Assembly (NCBI GenBank): GCA_019638495.1
Contig: JAHBTQ010000008.1
Location: forward strand, 62,001 to 126,000
Direction of reading: 5' to 3'
Source: Taibaiella sp.
GTDB taxonomy: Bacteria > Bacteroidota > Bacteroidia > Chitinophagales > Chitinophagaceae
Length of the DNA stretch: 64,000 nucleotides
In this document: in pieces, positions 50,949 to 59,696 of the stretch
Position numbering within the stretch: the first letter of the stretch is position 1
Layout: each line of letters starts with the position of its first letter
The notes under the pieces: model-generated
Seen by the model: the letters and a program-made list of their open reading frames with translations, nothing else
The model's database searches: none
Told to the model about the DNA's origin: nothing
Translations under genes and position numbers: made by a program

Positions 50949-52258
50949 AAAAGCACATCTCTCTCGCCGTCACCGCAGTTGCTATAGCTGCTGCCAGCAC
51001 CGCCCAAACGTTTTCCAGCGTAGAGGAATTGTGGCATTATGCCGACGATCACAATGTATCGATGGCAAATGCCCGGCTGGAAACATTAAAGGGAAAGCGA
51101 ACCGTAGCTCAATCGTACATGGCGTTTACACCATCTGTAAATGCAAACGCAGCTGCGACGGACAATACAACCATCCAAACAACACTAATACCGGCAGTAA
51201 TATTTGGAGGGCCGGCGGGTACCTACCAGGCAGTACAATTTGGCCAGAAATATATCTATAATGCGGGTATAACGGCACAAATGGACCTGGTAAACATCCA
51301 GACATGGCAAAATGCAAGAATAGCAAAGTCGACCGAGGCACTGAATAAGGCTTCTGAACAAAACACACGTAAAAACATATACCAGCAAATAGCTGCACAA
51401 TACTATAACTGTATCCTGTGCAAAGAAGGGTTGCGACTGGCCAAACAAAGCGCCGATATCGCAGACTCCGTTCGCGAAGCGGTCGAAAACAAATTTTCAA
51501 CCGGACTTGTAAGCCAGCCTAACCTGGACATGGCAAAACTGAACAGCGAAAGAGCCCAGCAAACATATATAACCGCGTCTTACCAACTGGCATCTTCCCT
51601 TAACTTGCTTAAGGGACTGCTGGCCATGTCGGCCTCAGACTCAATTGATGTTGCGGGGAACCTGTCAGAAGGCGCGCTAAGCAAAGGCGATGCAATGTTC
51701 GCGGAGGACCCATCTGTGAAGCTGCAATTTCGGCAAATGGAATTGAACCGGAAAAGGATAGGCGTGTCTAATGCTTCTGCCTACCCTACCCTCAGCATCC
51801 TGTATAGTAATAACTCCCAGCAGTTTGATAATACCTTCCGCCCACTCGATGCATCCGGACCAAAATGGTACCCGGCCAACTACTGGTCGCTGAGAGCATC
51901 GTGGAATATTTTAGGTGGAGGTAACAGGTGGTTGCAAACGCAAAAGAACAAGCTTGCCTACCTGCAGAGCAAGGCAGACCTGGAACAAGCGCAACGGCAG
52001 TCTGCCATTAATGATGAGAACCTAAGGCTGTCCTATAAGAAAGCCGTAGCATTACTTGGGAAATCTAAATCGATAATGGACCTATCTTATGACAACTACG
52101 AGCACATAAGTATGCGCTATAATGAAGGAATAGCATCGCTCGAAGACCGACTCCGGGCATTCTCTGACTATATTAGTTATCAGAATCAATATCTCAACAG
52201 TCTATCTGAAATGCTTGTTCAACAATATAATATAAAACTGCGCCAGCAAAATTTCTAA
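50945..52258 (+). CDS. TolC-family outer-membrane efflux protein
   Basis: The ATG at 50945 gives MKKHISLAVTAVAIAAASTAQ, a signal peptide, and a 437-aa TolC-type protein with the two OEP repeats: long coiled-coil helices (about 40-200 and 240-430) with SAYNSELA-like composition, IAKSTEALNKASEQNTRKNI, VENKFSTGLVSQPNLDMAKL and, in the second half, SYDNYEHISMRYNEGIASLE followed by DRLRAFSDYI. It forms the outer-membrane duct of the export complex. It starts inside the tetR stop codon (ATGA) and stops one base before the adaptor gene, so translation is coupled. Confidence 0.92.
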   Translation: MKKHISLAVTAVAIAAASTAQTFSSVEELWHYADDHNVSMANARLETLKGKRTVAQSYMAFTPSVNANAAATDNTTIQTTLIPAVIFGGPAGTYQAVQFGQKYIYNAGITAQMDLVNIQTWQNARIAKSTEALNKASEQNTRKNIYQQIAAQYYNCILCKEGLRLAKQSADIADSVREAVENKFSTGLVSQPNLDMAKLNSERAQQTYITASYQLASSLNLLKGLLAMSASDSIDVAGNLSEGALSKGDAMFAEDPSVKLQFRQMELNRKRIGVSNASAYPTLSILYSNNSQQFDNTFRPLDASGPKWYPANYWSLRASWNILGGGNRWLQTQKNKLAYLQSKADLEQAQRQSAINDENLRLSYKKAVALLGKSKSIMDLSYDNYEHISMRYNEGIASLEDRLRAFSDYISYQNQYLNSLSEMLVQQYNIKLRQQNF

Positions 52259-52259
52259 G

Positions 52260-53360
52260 ATGAAGTCTACTATAACTTACCTCGCAATCGCGTCCCTGCT
52301 TTTCGTAAGCGCTTGCAAACCAAAACTGGAAGAAACCTCTCCACGAACCGGCCCTGTTACCGAGGCTGTATTTGCATCAGGGACCATTGAGCCAAAAGAT
52401 GCCTACACGCTCACGTCTATATCAGACGGTTTTGTGATGAAGAGCTACGTCTCCGAAAACGACCTCGTAAAAGACGGACAGCTATTGTTCAGGCTGGATA
52501 ACAGGCAACAGAACACCCAGGTGCAAATAGCAGAGACAAACGTTGAGTATGCGAGGCTAAACGCGTCTCATTCATCACCTGTACTCCTTCAGATAAAGGC
52601 ACAGATAGAAGCTGCGAAAGCAAAAATGGAAGCCGACTCATTAACCCAGGAGAGGTACCAGAGATTGTACAAAACTCACTCGGTATCTCGGCAGGAACTA
52701 GACAATGTTTCGGTCGCATATCAGTCTTCGCTTAGTGCATACCGGTCGCAGGTAGAAAACTACCGCGCCACTGCAGAGCGTATGAGCCAGGAACTGTCCA
52801 ACACGCAATCGCAACTACGCAATGCTCGCGCCGGAAACCAGTACTATGACCTGACAGCAACAGGGAACGGTAAAGTATACCAGGTCTTCAAGAAGACCGG
52901 GGACCTCATTCGCAGGGGTGACAAAGTAGCACAGATAGGCAATCCCGACTCCCTGATCATTTACCTGGATATAGACGAAGGCAGCATAGCAAAAGTGAAA
53001 GAAGGACAGCAGGTGCTCGTGGAGCTGAATACAAGGAAAGGCGAAACGCTTGAAGCACGAATAAGTAAGATCTATCCACACTTCAACGAATCTACGCAAT
53101 CATACAAAGCCGAAGCAACGCTGATAAACGAGGTACCCGGTATTATATCAGGCACACAGCTCCAGGCAAATATCATAATCACAAAAAAGGAAAATGCCTT
53201 GCTAATACCACATGTGTATATGCACGGTGACAATTCAGTATTTGTAAAAAGAGGTGACAACGTTGATACCGTAAAAATACAGACAGGCATCATTTCTGAA
53301 GAATGGGTGGAAGTATTGAGCGGTCTATCCACAAGCGATAAAATTGTAAAGCTGAAATAA
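52260..53360 (+). CDS. RND/MacA-type periplasmic adaptor lipoprotein
   Basis: The 366-aa product has a lipoprotein signal (FVSACKPKLEE, Cys near residue 19). It has the lipoyl/biotinyl-like halves (ASGTIEPKDAYTLTSISDG; LTATGNGKVYQVFKKTGD), a coiled-coil hairpin (about 85-185: AKMEADSLTQERYQRLYKTH), the beta-barrel domain (SLIIYLDIDEGSIAKVKEGQ) and the membrane-proximal end (VDTVKIQTGIISEEWVEVLS then GLSTSDKIVKL). It bridges the inner-membrane permease to the TolC-like duct. Order and spacing place it as the MacA-equivalent of this operon. Confidence 0.92.
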   Translation: MKSTITYLAIASLLFVSACKPKLEETSPRTGPVTEAVFASGTIEPKDAYTLTSISDGFVMKSYVSENDLVKDGQLLFRLDNRQQNTQVQIAETNVEYARLNASHSSPVLLQIKAQIEAAKAKMEADSLTQERYQRLYKTHSVSRQELDNVSVAYQSSLSAYRSQVENYRATAERMSQELSNTQSQLRNARAGNQYYDLTATGNGKVYQVFKKTGDLIRRGDKVAQIGNPDSLIIYLDIDEGSIAKVKEGQQVLVELNTRKGETLEARISKIYPHFNESTQSYKAEATLINEVPGIISGTQLQANIIITKKENALLIPHVYMHGDNSVFVKRGDNVDTVKIQTGIISEEWVEVLSGLSTSDKIVKLK

Positions 53361-53367
53361 ACGGGTC

Positions 53368-54612
53368 ATGAGACTAAACGTAAATACTGAGATTGCGCTG
53401 ACCTATCTTTCATCGAGAAAGAAGCAGACACTTGTGGCGTCACTTGGTGTGATGTTTGGGATATCCATGTTCATCTTTATGCAGTCGCTGATGAAGGGCA
53501 CCAATGACTACTTTGAGAAAATGTCGTTCACGAACACACCCCATATAAGAATCTTCAATGAGAACAAGGTTGCTGATACACACATGCTAACCTCATTTCT
53601 CACCGACCCGTCAGAGAAGATACTCGTAAACCCCAAACAACTGAAACAATCATTGGGACTTACCAACCCATATGGCATTATTGACCTGTTGCGCAAGAAT
53701 CCTGAAGTCGCCGGAATAACACCGCAGGTAACGGGCAACGTTATATATACAAGTGGCGGCGTGGAAATTACCGGTAACATTGCCGGTGTAGATATTGATG
53801 AGGAGGACAGGATGTTTGACGTGCAGAGTAATATGATAGCAGGCAACCTACATGACCTGAATCGAGTACACAACAGTATATTGGTGGGTAGTGGTGTGGC
53901 GCAAAAACTGAGTCTTCATGTTGGTGATAATATAACAGTACGTTCCGGCAACGGCAACCTCGTGGTGATGCGTATCGTTGGTATATTCTCCACAACCGTG
54001 AAAGCTGTGGACGACACAAAGTCCTATGCCAATATCGCGGAAGTACAAAGCCTAATAGGAAAAGACCGCAGCTATGTAACGGAGATAAAGGTGAACCTGA
54101 AGGACTACAAGAAAGCACCTGAAGTATCGCCGGAGATGGAAATGCTGACCGGTTACAAAGCAGAAGACTGGGTGAAAGCAAATGAACAACTTAAAGTAGC
54201 ATTCAAGATACGTGCTGTTATACTCAACTCTGTAATAGGTGTAATTCTGCTGGTCGCAGGGTTTGGCATATACAATATCCTGAACATGACTATTTACGAG
54301 AAAATGAAGGAGATAGCGATACTGAAAGCGCAAGGATTTCCGGGGAAGGCCGTAACGAGCATTTTTATGCAGCAGGCGGTTTATATCGGGCTGATGGGTG
54401 GTGTTGTAGGACTTGCAATTGGATTCACGCTCACGCTAATGGTCTCCCGCATATACCTTGGGAACGGCCCGCTTAAATACTTACCCATGTCTTTCTACGT
54501 GCCTCACTACTTCGAAGCCTTAATGTTTGGCGTTTTAACAACGATAGCTGCCGGCTATTTTCCGGCAAGAAAAGCATCGCGCGTAGACCCTGTAACCATA
54601 ATAAGAGGATAA
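53368..54612 (+). CDS. ABC transporter permease (MacB/FtsX type)
   Basis: The 414-aa product has one transmembrane helix near residues 15-38, a large periplasmic domain (about 45-280, e.g. VAGITPQVTGNVIYTSGGVE and HMLTSFLTDPSEKIL), and three C-terminal helices (about 280-305, 330-355, 378-402) with the FtsX-fold phrase IYEKMKEIAILKAQGFPGKA and the end ARKASRVDPVTIIRG. The MacB_PCD domain couples ATP hydrolysis to periplasmic pumping. It precedes the ATPase gene with a one-base overlap (TAATG). Confidence 0.93.
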   Translation: MRLNVNTEIALTYLSSRKKQTLVASLGVMFGISMFIFMQSLMKGTNDYFEKMSFTNTPHIRIFNENKVADTHMLTSFLTDPSEKILVNPKQLKQSLGLTNPYGIIDLLRKNPEVAGITPQVTGNVIYTSGGVEITGNIAGVDIDEEDRMFDVQSNMIAGNLHDLNRVHNSILVGSGVAQKLSLHVGDNITVRSGNGNLVVMRIVGIFSTTVKAVDDTKSYANIAEVQSLIGKDRSYVTEIKVNLKDYKKAPEVSPEMEMLTGYKAEDWVKANEQLKVAFKIRAVILNSVIGVILLVAGFGIYNILNMTIYEKMKEIAILKAQGFPGKAVTSIFMQQAVYIGLMGGVVGLAIGFTLTLMVSRIYLGNGPLKYLPMSFYVPHYFEALMFGVLTTIAAGYFPARKASRVDPVTIIRG

Positions 54613-55292
54613 TGAACAATTCAGCGCTTAAAGCCATCGGCATTACAAAGTACTTCCACGACCCTGTAACCATGCAGGTGTTGAAGAATATTAATATGGA
54701 TGTAAAGAAAGGAGAGTTTGTGTCCATAGTTGGCAAGTCCGGGTGTGGGAAGTCTACCCTACTTTATGTCCTATCCACAATGGATACAGATTATGAGGGG
54801 ACGCTGGAAATAAATGGAGTCACTGCTACGGGCCTTTCATTAAATAAGCTCGCCCATATACGCAATGAATCTATCGGCTTCGTATTCCAGTTTCACTACC
54901 TGCTGCCCGACTTCAGCTGCCTGAAAAATGTAATGATCCCTGCACTGAAACTAGGTAAGCGCTCGCCGAAGGAGGTAGAAGAGATGGCCTACGAAAAATT
55001 GAAAATGTTTGGTGTAGAGGACCAGGCGCTGAAAAAGGCAGGCAAACTTTCGGGCGGGCAGCAGCAGCGCGTAGCGATAGCACGAGCACTTATCAACGAT
55101 CCGGCAATAATCATGGGTGACGAACCTACCGGCAATCTCGATTCCCGGAATACAGGTGTTGTCTTCGACCTTTTCAAGCGGCTCTCTGCCGAGTTTAACC
55201 AAACTATTATCACCGTGACGCATGACGAAGACTTCGCAAAGAAATCTGACCGCATTATAGAAATGGCGGACGGAGTCATCACAAAATTATAG
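54612..55292 (+). CDS. ABC transporter ATP-binding protein (MacB/LolD type)
   Basis: The 226-aa product carries Walker A GKSGCGKST (about 39-47), Q-loop QFHYLLPDFS, signature LSGGQQQRVAIARAL (about 140-154), Walker B IIMGDEPTGNLDSRN with the Asp-Glu pair, and the switch His in TVTHDEDFA. It drives the preceding permease. The pattern P-T-G-N-L-D-S is that of the MacB/LolD group. The product cargo could be a drug, lipid, lipoprotein or peptide. This is the last gene of the operon; a weak AT-rich inverted repeat (55331-55354) follows. Confidence 0.95.
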   Translation: MNNSALKAIGITKYFHDPVTMQVLKNINMDVKKGEFVSIVGKSGCGKSTLLYVLSTMDTDYEGTLEINGVTATGLSLNKLAHIRNESIGFVFQFHYLLPDFSCLKNVMIPALKLGKRSPKEVEEMAYEKLKMFGVEDQALKKAGKLSGGQQQRVAIARALINDPAIIMGDEPTGNLDSRNTGVVFDLFKRLSAEFNQTIITVTHDEDFAKKSDRIIEMADGVITKL

Positions 55293-55330
55293 TTCCTGCC
55301 AGGTGTGCTATTCTTGCAAATACCCCTGTT

Positions 55331-55354
55331 ATTAATCGCCGCCCAGCGATTAAT
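55331..55354. repeat. Inverted repeat after the export operon
   Basis: ATTAATCGC and GCGATTAAT are exact 9-bp complements around CGCCCA. The right arm runs into ATTAGATTAATATTTT. It may be a weak terminator or a binding site for the following gene. Confidence 0.4.
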
Positions 55355-55397
55355 ATTAGATTAATATTTTAAGTTTCTTTTCAGTTTCCCCAACCAG

Positions 55398-55424
55398 AGA
55401 CGCTTTTTACAGCGTCTACTTTTG
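55398..55424 (+). promoter_or_regulatory. -7 box with overlapping inverted repeat for the NHL gene
   Basis: TACTTTTG at 55417-55424 fits TAnnTTTG. AGACGCT (55398-55404) and AGCGTCT (55411-55417) form a 7-bp inverted repeat that ends on the first base of the box, an operator-like layout. The leader to the ATG at 55531 is about 100 bases. Confidence 0.45.
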
Positions 55425-55530
55425 CATAACATGGCCACTCGTTATAACCACAAGTGTATTATTATTAAATAATTACACATATACAACAACATTATAATTA
55501 TTTAGCCTCAATTTCTTAAAACCACAAGTA

Positions 55531-56880
55531 ATGAAAAGCAATATACTATTGTTTTTAGGCGGAGCTATGCTTTGCACTGCCACGCATGTTCACGCTCAAA
55601 ACATATCCAACGTCGCCGGCACAGGGGCTGGCGGCTTCAGCGGCGACGGTGCCGCAGCAACTGCAGCACAACTCAATACCCCCGGAGGAATAGCTCTTGA
55701 TGCAGCAGGCAATCTCTACATTGCTGACGGCAATAACAACCGGATACGCAAAGTGAGTGCAGCAGGTATCATCACTACGATCGCAGGCAAAGGCACTTCG
55801 GGCTTTTCGGGCGATGGTGGTGCAGCCACCGCGGCTGAGCTGAAACGCCCTACCCATGTTGCAGTTGACGCAAGTGGAAATGTCTACATTACCGATGCCG
55901 ACAATGCAAGGATCCGTAAAGTAACCGCGGCTGGTATCATCTCTACCTATGCCGGAAATGGATCATTGGGCTTTGCCGGCGACGGCGGCCCCGCAACCGA
56001 TGGTAAACTCTACCAGCCGGCAGCGCTCTCCTTAGATGCAACGGGCAACCTTTACATTGCCGATGGTTTCAACCAACGCATACGGAAGGTGACCCCGGCG
56101 GGCGTTATTAGTACGGTGGCAGGCAAAGGCACATACGGCTTCAGCGGTGACGGCGGATCGGCAATCGTTGCTGAGTTCAATGGCACAGTGGGCGTGGCAA
56201 TCGATGGTACCGGAAACATCTTTGTAGGAGATAAGAGCAATAACCGAATCAGAAAAGTGAATGCAGCCGGAACAATTAGCACCTACGCAGGCAAGGACAC
56301 TGCCGGTTATAGCGGCGACGGTGGAGCTGCAACACTTGCAAAGTTGAAGAACCCTACCTCGGTTCGCGTGGGTAAATCAGGAGAGCTCTTTTTCGTTGAT
56401 TTTGGCAACAACCTTATCAGGAAGGTCGATGCGTCCGGCATCATCTCTACAATTGCCGGTACCGGCGCTGTAGGCACCACAGGTGACGGTGGCCCTGCAA
56501 CAGCTGCAACTTTCACATGGCCTACCGATATCGCACTGGATACGGCTGGCAATCTCTACATCGCAGACCAGGGCAATCACAGGATCCGGAAAATTCAATT
56601 CGCGCCCACTTCATCTGCTACGTCAATATCTGTCCACGCCTCTGCCATAAACATTTACCCTAATCCATCAGAGGGAGTGATCAACATTGTACTGCCGGCT
56701 GAGATAAAAAGCGGCTCGCTGGTGATAAGTGACATAGCCGGAAATGTGATGGCAAATGAAACACTTAATACTCCGCGGGGAGTATTAAGCTACCCTGTCT
56801 CTAACCTGGCTCCCGGCACTTATATAGTGATGCTATATACAGGCGACAAAGCATATTATGGAAAAGTTGACAAGCGGTAA
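55531..56880 (+). CDS. NHL-repeat secreted protein with T9SS type-A sorting domain
   Basis: The 449-aa product has a signal peptide (1-22, ending HVHAQ) and six NHL propeller units (about 25-360), each with G-F-S-G-D-G-G-x-A-T-A-A-x-L and A-G-N-L-Y-I-A-D-x-x-N-x-R-I-R-K-V. The C-terminal domain is a T9SS type-A signal (NIYPNPSEGVINIVLPAEIK ... DKAYYGKVDKR). It is the shorter paralogue of the protein at 1477-3054, without the Ig-like insert. One gene alone between the export operon and the potassium cluster; its terminator lies at 56902-56933. Confidence 0.9.
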   Translation: MKSNILLFLGGAMLCTATHVHAQNISNVAGTGAGGFSGDGAAATAAQLNTPGGIALDAAGNLYIADGNNNRIRKVSAAGIITTIAGKGTSGFSGDGGAATAAELKRPTHVAVDASGNVYITDADNARIRKVTAAGIISTYAGNGSLGFAGDGGPATDGKLYQPAALSLDATGNLYIADGFNQRIRKVTPAGVISTVAGKGTYGFSGDGGSAIVAEFNGTVGVAIDGTGNIFVGDKSNNRIRKVNAAGTISTYAGKDTAGYSGDGGAATLAKLKNPTSVRVGKSGELFFVDFGNNLIRKVDASGIISTIAGTGAVGTTGDGGPATAATFTWPTDIALDTAGNLYIADQGNHRIRKIQFAPTSSATSISVHASAINIYPNPSEGVINIVLPAEIKSGSLVISDIAGNVMANETLNTPRGVLSYPVSNLAPGTYIVMLYTGDKAYYGKVDKR

Positions 56881-56901
56881 CGTTTGTGGTTTTGCGTTGA
56901 A

Positions 56902-56934
56902 GCTGCCCCGGGTCTCCGGGGCAGCAATTTTTTA
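56902..56934 (+). terminator. Terminator of the NHL gene
   Basis: GCTGCCCCGG and CCGGGGCAGC are a perfect 10-bp stem around GTCT, followed by AATTTTTT. It overlaps the end of the converging barrel gene by about 3 bases. Confidence 0.93.
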
Positions 56935-58245
56935 TATTCTTACGCTCATCACCAAAGTGACTCTATGCTCATCCTTTTGCAACTCAGGTTTCCAGGTTGA
57001 GGTAGGCGTATCTACCCAGCCATCGGGAGAAGTAGTGCCCCCGTGTCCGGCAAAATAGGGCACATTGGCACGGCGGTAACCATACTCCAGCCTGAATGTA
57101 AAGTGTTGCGATGGCATAATATCGAACGTAAAGGTACCCTGGCCAAGCGACAGCTGTTGGTTCTGCACACCGGCAATTGCGGCAGTAAAATCGTTAGGTG
57201 TTACCGGTGATGGATTTAGTGACATATATAGACCAGGGTTAGTAATGTAGTCTCCACGCAATGTGATAGCCATCTTGTCGTGGTGAAACCATACCCTATG
57301 CGACAACGCGGTGCCACGCGCATATTGCTGCGACGCAAGAACTCCGTCACCCGACTGGAATCCGTAGTGGTTATTCAGACTGAACGCAGCCTGCGTGATA
57401 CCATGTGACTCCTTGCGATGTAAATACCTATATACAACACTATGATCGTGATGAAAGCGCAGCACACCGGGCTTATCCCTTGTGTCGCTGCCGATAACGT
57501 AAAAATTGGCCGCAAGTTGCAAATTTTCAGATGGACGCCACAAGTTTGCACTGCCAAGGCCGGGAGAATTGTTGTAGCTGTCAAACGAAGCCCAGCCATT
57601 CATAAGCCAAAGTTCGCTCTTTACATTCTTCGCCGGGAAAGCCTGTATGCGCGCACCCGTGAAATAAAACGGCGTAAGGTCACTCACATAACTCCGCTGG
57701 TAAGACCAGTTCTCATTCATGAAATAACTTTCAACACCGATGTAGCTGTTGAATAAACCAAGTTCCACATTAATGCCGTGCCATTTATCAAAGTGGTATC
57801 CGGCAGCACCCTCACGAATATATTTCAGATCTGCGATACTTGTATTCCGGCCGTGGGCCACACTCATATCCTCATCCTGTGCTATGGCCAGCATTTCGCC
57901 AAACTGCAACGAAAGCCGTGCGATCATATGCTTGTAATAACTTTCAATTCCAAAACCGGCCAGGTTGAGGCAAAATTCATTCGAGCGCCCGATAGTCGCA
58001 GAAACGACATGGGTGTTGTCAATTGGCCGGGTAAAATCGAAGTTGTAATAACCGTCTACAAACACCATACCCGTAAGGATGGTCTCCCCTGATTGCTTGT
58101 CCACCAGTTGCAACGGATTGTCAGTTTCACGTGTCTGGCCGTTTATCCAAGTCAGGTCCATTCCTGAAAAAGGCACGGAAGCGCTATCCTGCGCAGAAGA
58201 CTTCAAAACAAGCAGTGTTGCCACTATCAGGAAACCGCGTTTCAC
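56932..58245 (-). CDS. Outer-membrane beta-barrel protein (OmpL/Bbp2-like), paralogue 2
   Basis: The 437-aa product starts at a GTG (58245) because the next ATG would lose the signal peptide MKRGFLIVATLLVLKSSAQ. It is an anti-parallel barrel with aromatic-girdled strands: TWINGQTRETDNPLQLVDKQ, YYNFDFTRPIDNTHVVSATI, SMDVS/HGINVELGLFNSYIGV and VTLVMSVRI at the end. A shared segment VPYFAGHGGTTSPDGWVDTP lies near residue 395-414. Its neighbour at 58313 is a clear paralogue (same landmarks: HGINVDLGIFKSYVG, APYFSGHGGVTSPNGW, KDEHRVILSM). Such barrels occur as a porin in kdp operons of Bacteroidota (from memory). It is the last gene of the potassium cluster. Confidence 0.85.
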   Translation of the reverse strand: MKRGFLIVATLLVLKSSAQDSASVPFSGMDLTWINGQTRETDNPLQLVDKQSGETILTGMVFVDGYYNFDFTRPIDNTHVVSATIGRSNEFCLNLAGFGIESYYKHMIARLSLQFGEMLAIAQDEDMSVAHGRNTSIADLKYIREGAAGYHFDKWHGINVELGLFNSYIGVESYFMNENWSYQRSYVSDLTPFYFTGARIQAFPAKNVKSELWLMNGWASFDSYNNSPGLGSANLWRPSENLQLAANFYVIGSDTRDKPGVLRFHHDHSVVYRYLHRKESHGITQAAFSLNNHYGFQSGDGVLASQQYARGTALSHRVWFHHDKMAITLRGDYITNPGLYMSLNPSPVTPNDFTAAIAGVQNQQLSLGQGTFTFDIMPSQHFTFRLEYGYRRANVPYFAGHGGTTSPDGWVDTPTSTWKPELQKDEHRVTLVMSVRI

Positions 58246-58253
58246 CCTTGCAA

Positions 58254-58297
58254 AATAATACTACTGAAATTAATCCGGTAGTATTATTACGTAATAA
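58254..58297. promoter_or_regulatory. Overlapping inverted repeats between the two barrel genes
   Basis: AATAATACTAC (58254-58264) and GTAGTATTATT (58278-58288) are exact 11-bp complements spaced by 13 bases. Partly overlapping the right arm, TTATTACGTAATAA (58284-58297) is a perfect 14-bp palindrome. Together they fill most of the 67 bases between the genes and lie 9-52 bases before the GTG start of the downstream barrel gene. They look like an operator or a leader structure; no T run follows. Confidence 0.55.
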
Positions 58298-58312
58298 CAT
58301 GGTAAACGCTCG

Positions 58313-59668
58313 CTAAAAGCGCGTTATCATTGACAAGATCACGCGGTGCTCGTCCTTTACCAGGTCCGGAGCCCACCCCGGAGTCGACGGATTCCCTATG
58401 GGGTCATTCCAGCCATTGGGCGATGTTACACCGCCATGCCCTGAGAAATAGGGAGCGCTGGCATGACGCTCCACGTACTCAATGCCAAAGGTGACATGAT
58501 CGTTTGGCATGAACTGCACTCCCGTAGAGGCATCCCAGCAATCAAGTTGGTCGCCGGGATTTTGGGTGAGTACGCCGGCACCGGCAGGTAGTAACGCCAG
58601 ATACCGGCCGGGATTATGTAGCTGTCCACCACCCACAGTCCACGCGAAATGGCCCTCCTTGCCTAGCCACCAGCGATGATATACCATATAACTCAGAAAA
58701 TTTTGTGCACGCACTCCACTTCCCGGATCGTCGTTAAACGGCCGCACGCCCGCACCATTTTCAAAGCCAATATCGCCTGTAACGGAAAATGCACCCCTGC
58801 GTAAAAATCTGCCCGGCCTGTTGCAATAACGCACAATAACGCTGTTGTCGCTGTGAAATCGGCTACGCGTCGGATACAGCGCTGCATCATGGCCATAATA
58901 GGCACTGGCAAGTACCTTCAACCACTCACGCGGCCGGTAATCAATTTGGACGCCTAAACCGGGCACACCGTTAGCCATCGCATACGTTTGCCAGCCGTTT
59001 ACGATCCAATACTCTACCTTAAGCCTGTCTGTAGGAAAAGTCTGCACGCGCAGCCCGGTAAAAAACCAGGGTGTATTATCAGATGTAAATGAGTTTTGAT
59101 AATTCCAGTTTTCAAAATTATTGTACCCCATCAGGCCGACGTAAGACTTAAAGATGCCGAGGTCCACATTTATTCCGTGCATCTTTTTAAAGTGCATACC
59201 TACATAGCCCTCTGTTACGTATCGCATAGCAGTATGGAGGTCGTATTGCCCACGCAAAGGCGTGACATCGTTGCGTGGCACACCTGTGGCTCTTGAGCCA
59301 AACTGGAGCATGAGGCGGCCACGCGCACCGCTTTGCGGGTCATGAAAATCTCCACCAGCTTCGATATATGAAACATTGATCTCGTCGGTGCGGAAACATG
59401 CCGTGGAGCCACTCTGAGTATGGTCTATAGGATGTGCGAAATTGTAATTGTAGTTGATGTCCATCGTCATATCACCCGTGAAATACTTCGAGCTCAGGAC
59501 CTGCACTGGCAACCTGCTACCACCCTGCACCCAGGTAAAATCGCCCCAGGCGTAAGGTTCACTTGTCACTGCGGCAACATCTGCAGCACTTGAATCCGGA
59601 ATACCTTTAGCACAATTGACGACAGACAAGGACATAGCAATGCCAAAAGCAATTTTCATTAGCCTCAT
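58313..59668 (-). CDS. Outer-membrane beta-barrel protein (OmpL/Bbp2-like), paralogue 1
   Basis: The 451-aa product has an N-terminal signal (MRLMKIAFGIAMSLSVVNCA) with a Cys that could be lipidated, then a barrel homologous to the protein at 56932 along its whole length (FTWVQGGSRLPVQVLSSKYF, YNYNFAHPIDHTQSGSTACF, HGINVDLGIFKSYVGL, APYFSGHGGVTSPNGWND). The last strand is HRVILSMITRF, ending in Phe as expected for barrel assembly. It follows the kup gene by 28 bases, so it is in the potassium operon. A porin for potassium or small cations is inferred from context only. Confidence 0.85.
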   Translation of the reverse strand: MRLMKIAFGIAMSLSVVNCAKGIPDSSAADVAAVTSEPYAWGDFTWVQGGSRLPVQVLSSKYFTGDMTMDINYNYNFAHPIDHTQSGSTACFRTDEINVSYIEAGGDFHDPQSGARGRLMLQFGSRATGVPRNDVTPLRGQYDLHTAMRYVTEGYVGMHFKKMHGINVDLGIFKSYVGLMGYNNFENWNYQNSFTSDNTPWFFTGLRVQTFPTDRLKVEYWIVNGWQTYAMANGVPGLGVQIDYRPREWLKVLASAYYGHDAALYPTRSRFHSDNSVIVRYCNRPGRFLRRGAFSVTGDIGFENGAGVRPFNDDPGSGVRAQNFLSYMVYHRWWLGKEGHFAWTVGGGQLHNPGRYLALLPAGAGVLTQNPGDQLDCWDASTGVQFMPNDHVTFGIEYVERHASAPYFSGHGGVTSPNGWNDPIGNPSTPGWAPDLVKDEHRVILSMITRF

Positions 59669-59696
59669 ATAATGACTATTTATTAAATATAAATTA

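Noticed and set aside
55600..56600. Repeated DNA in the NHL gene as a possible CRISPR or tandem repeat array
   Set aside because: The repeats stay in frame, vary at third positions and encode beta-propeller blades; this is protein repetition.
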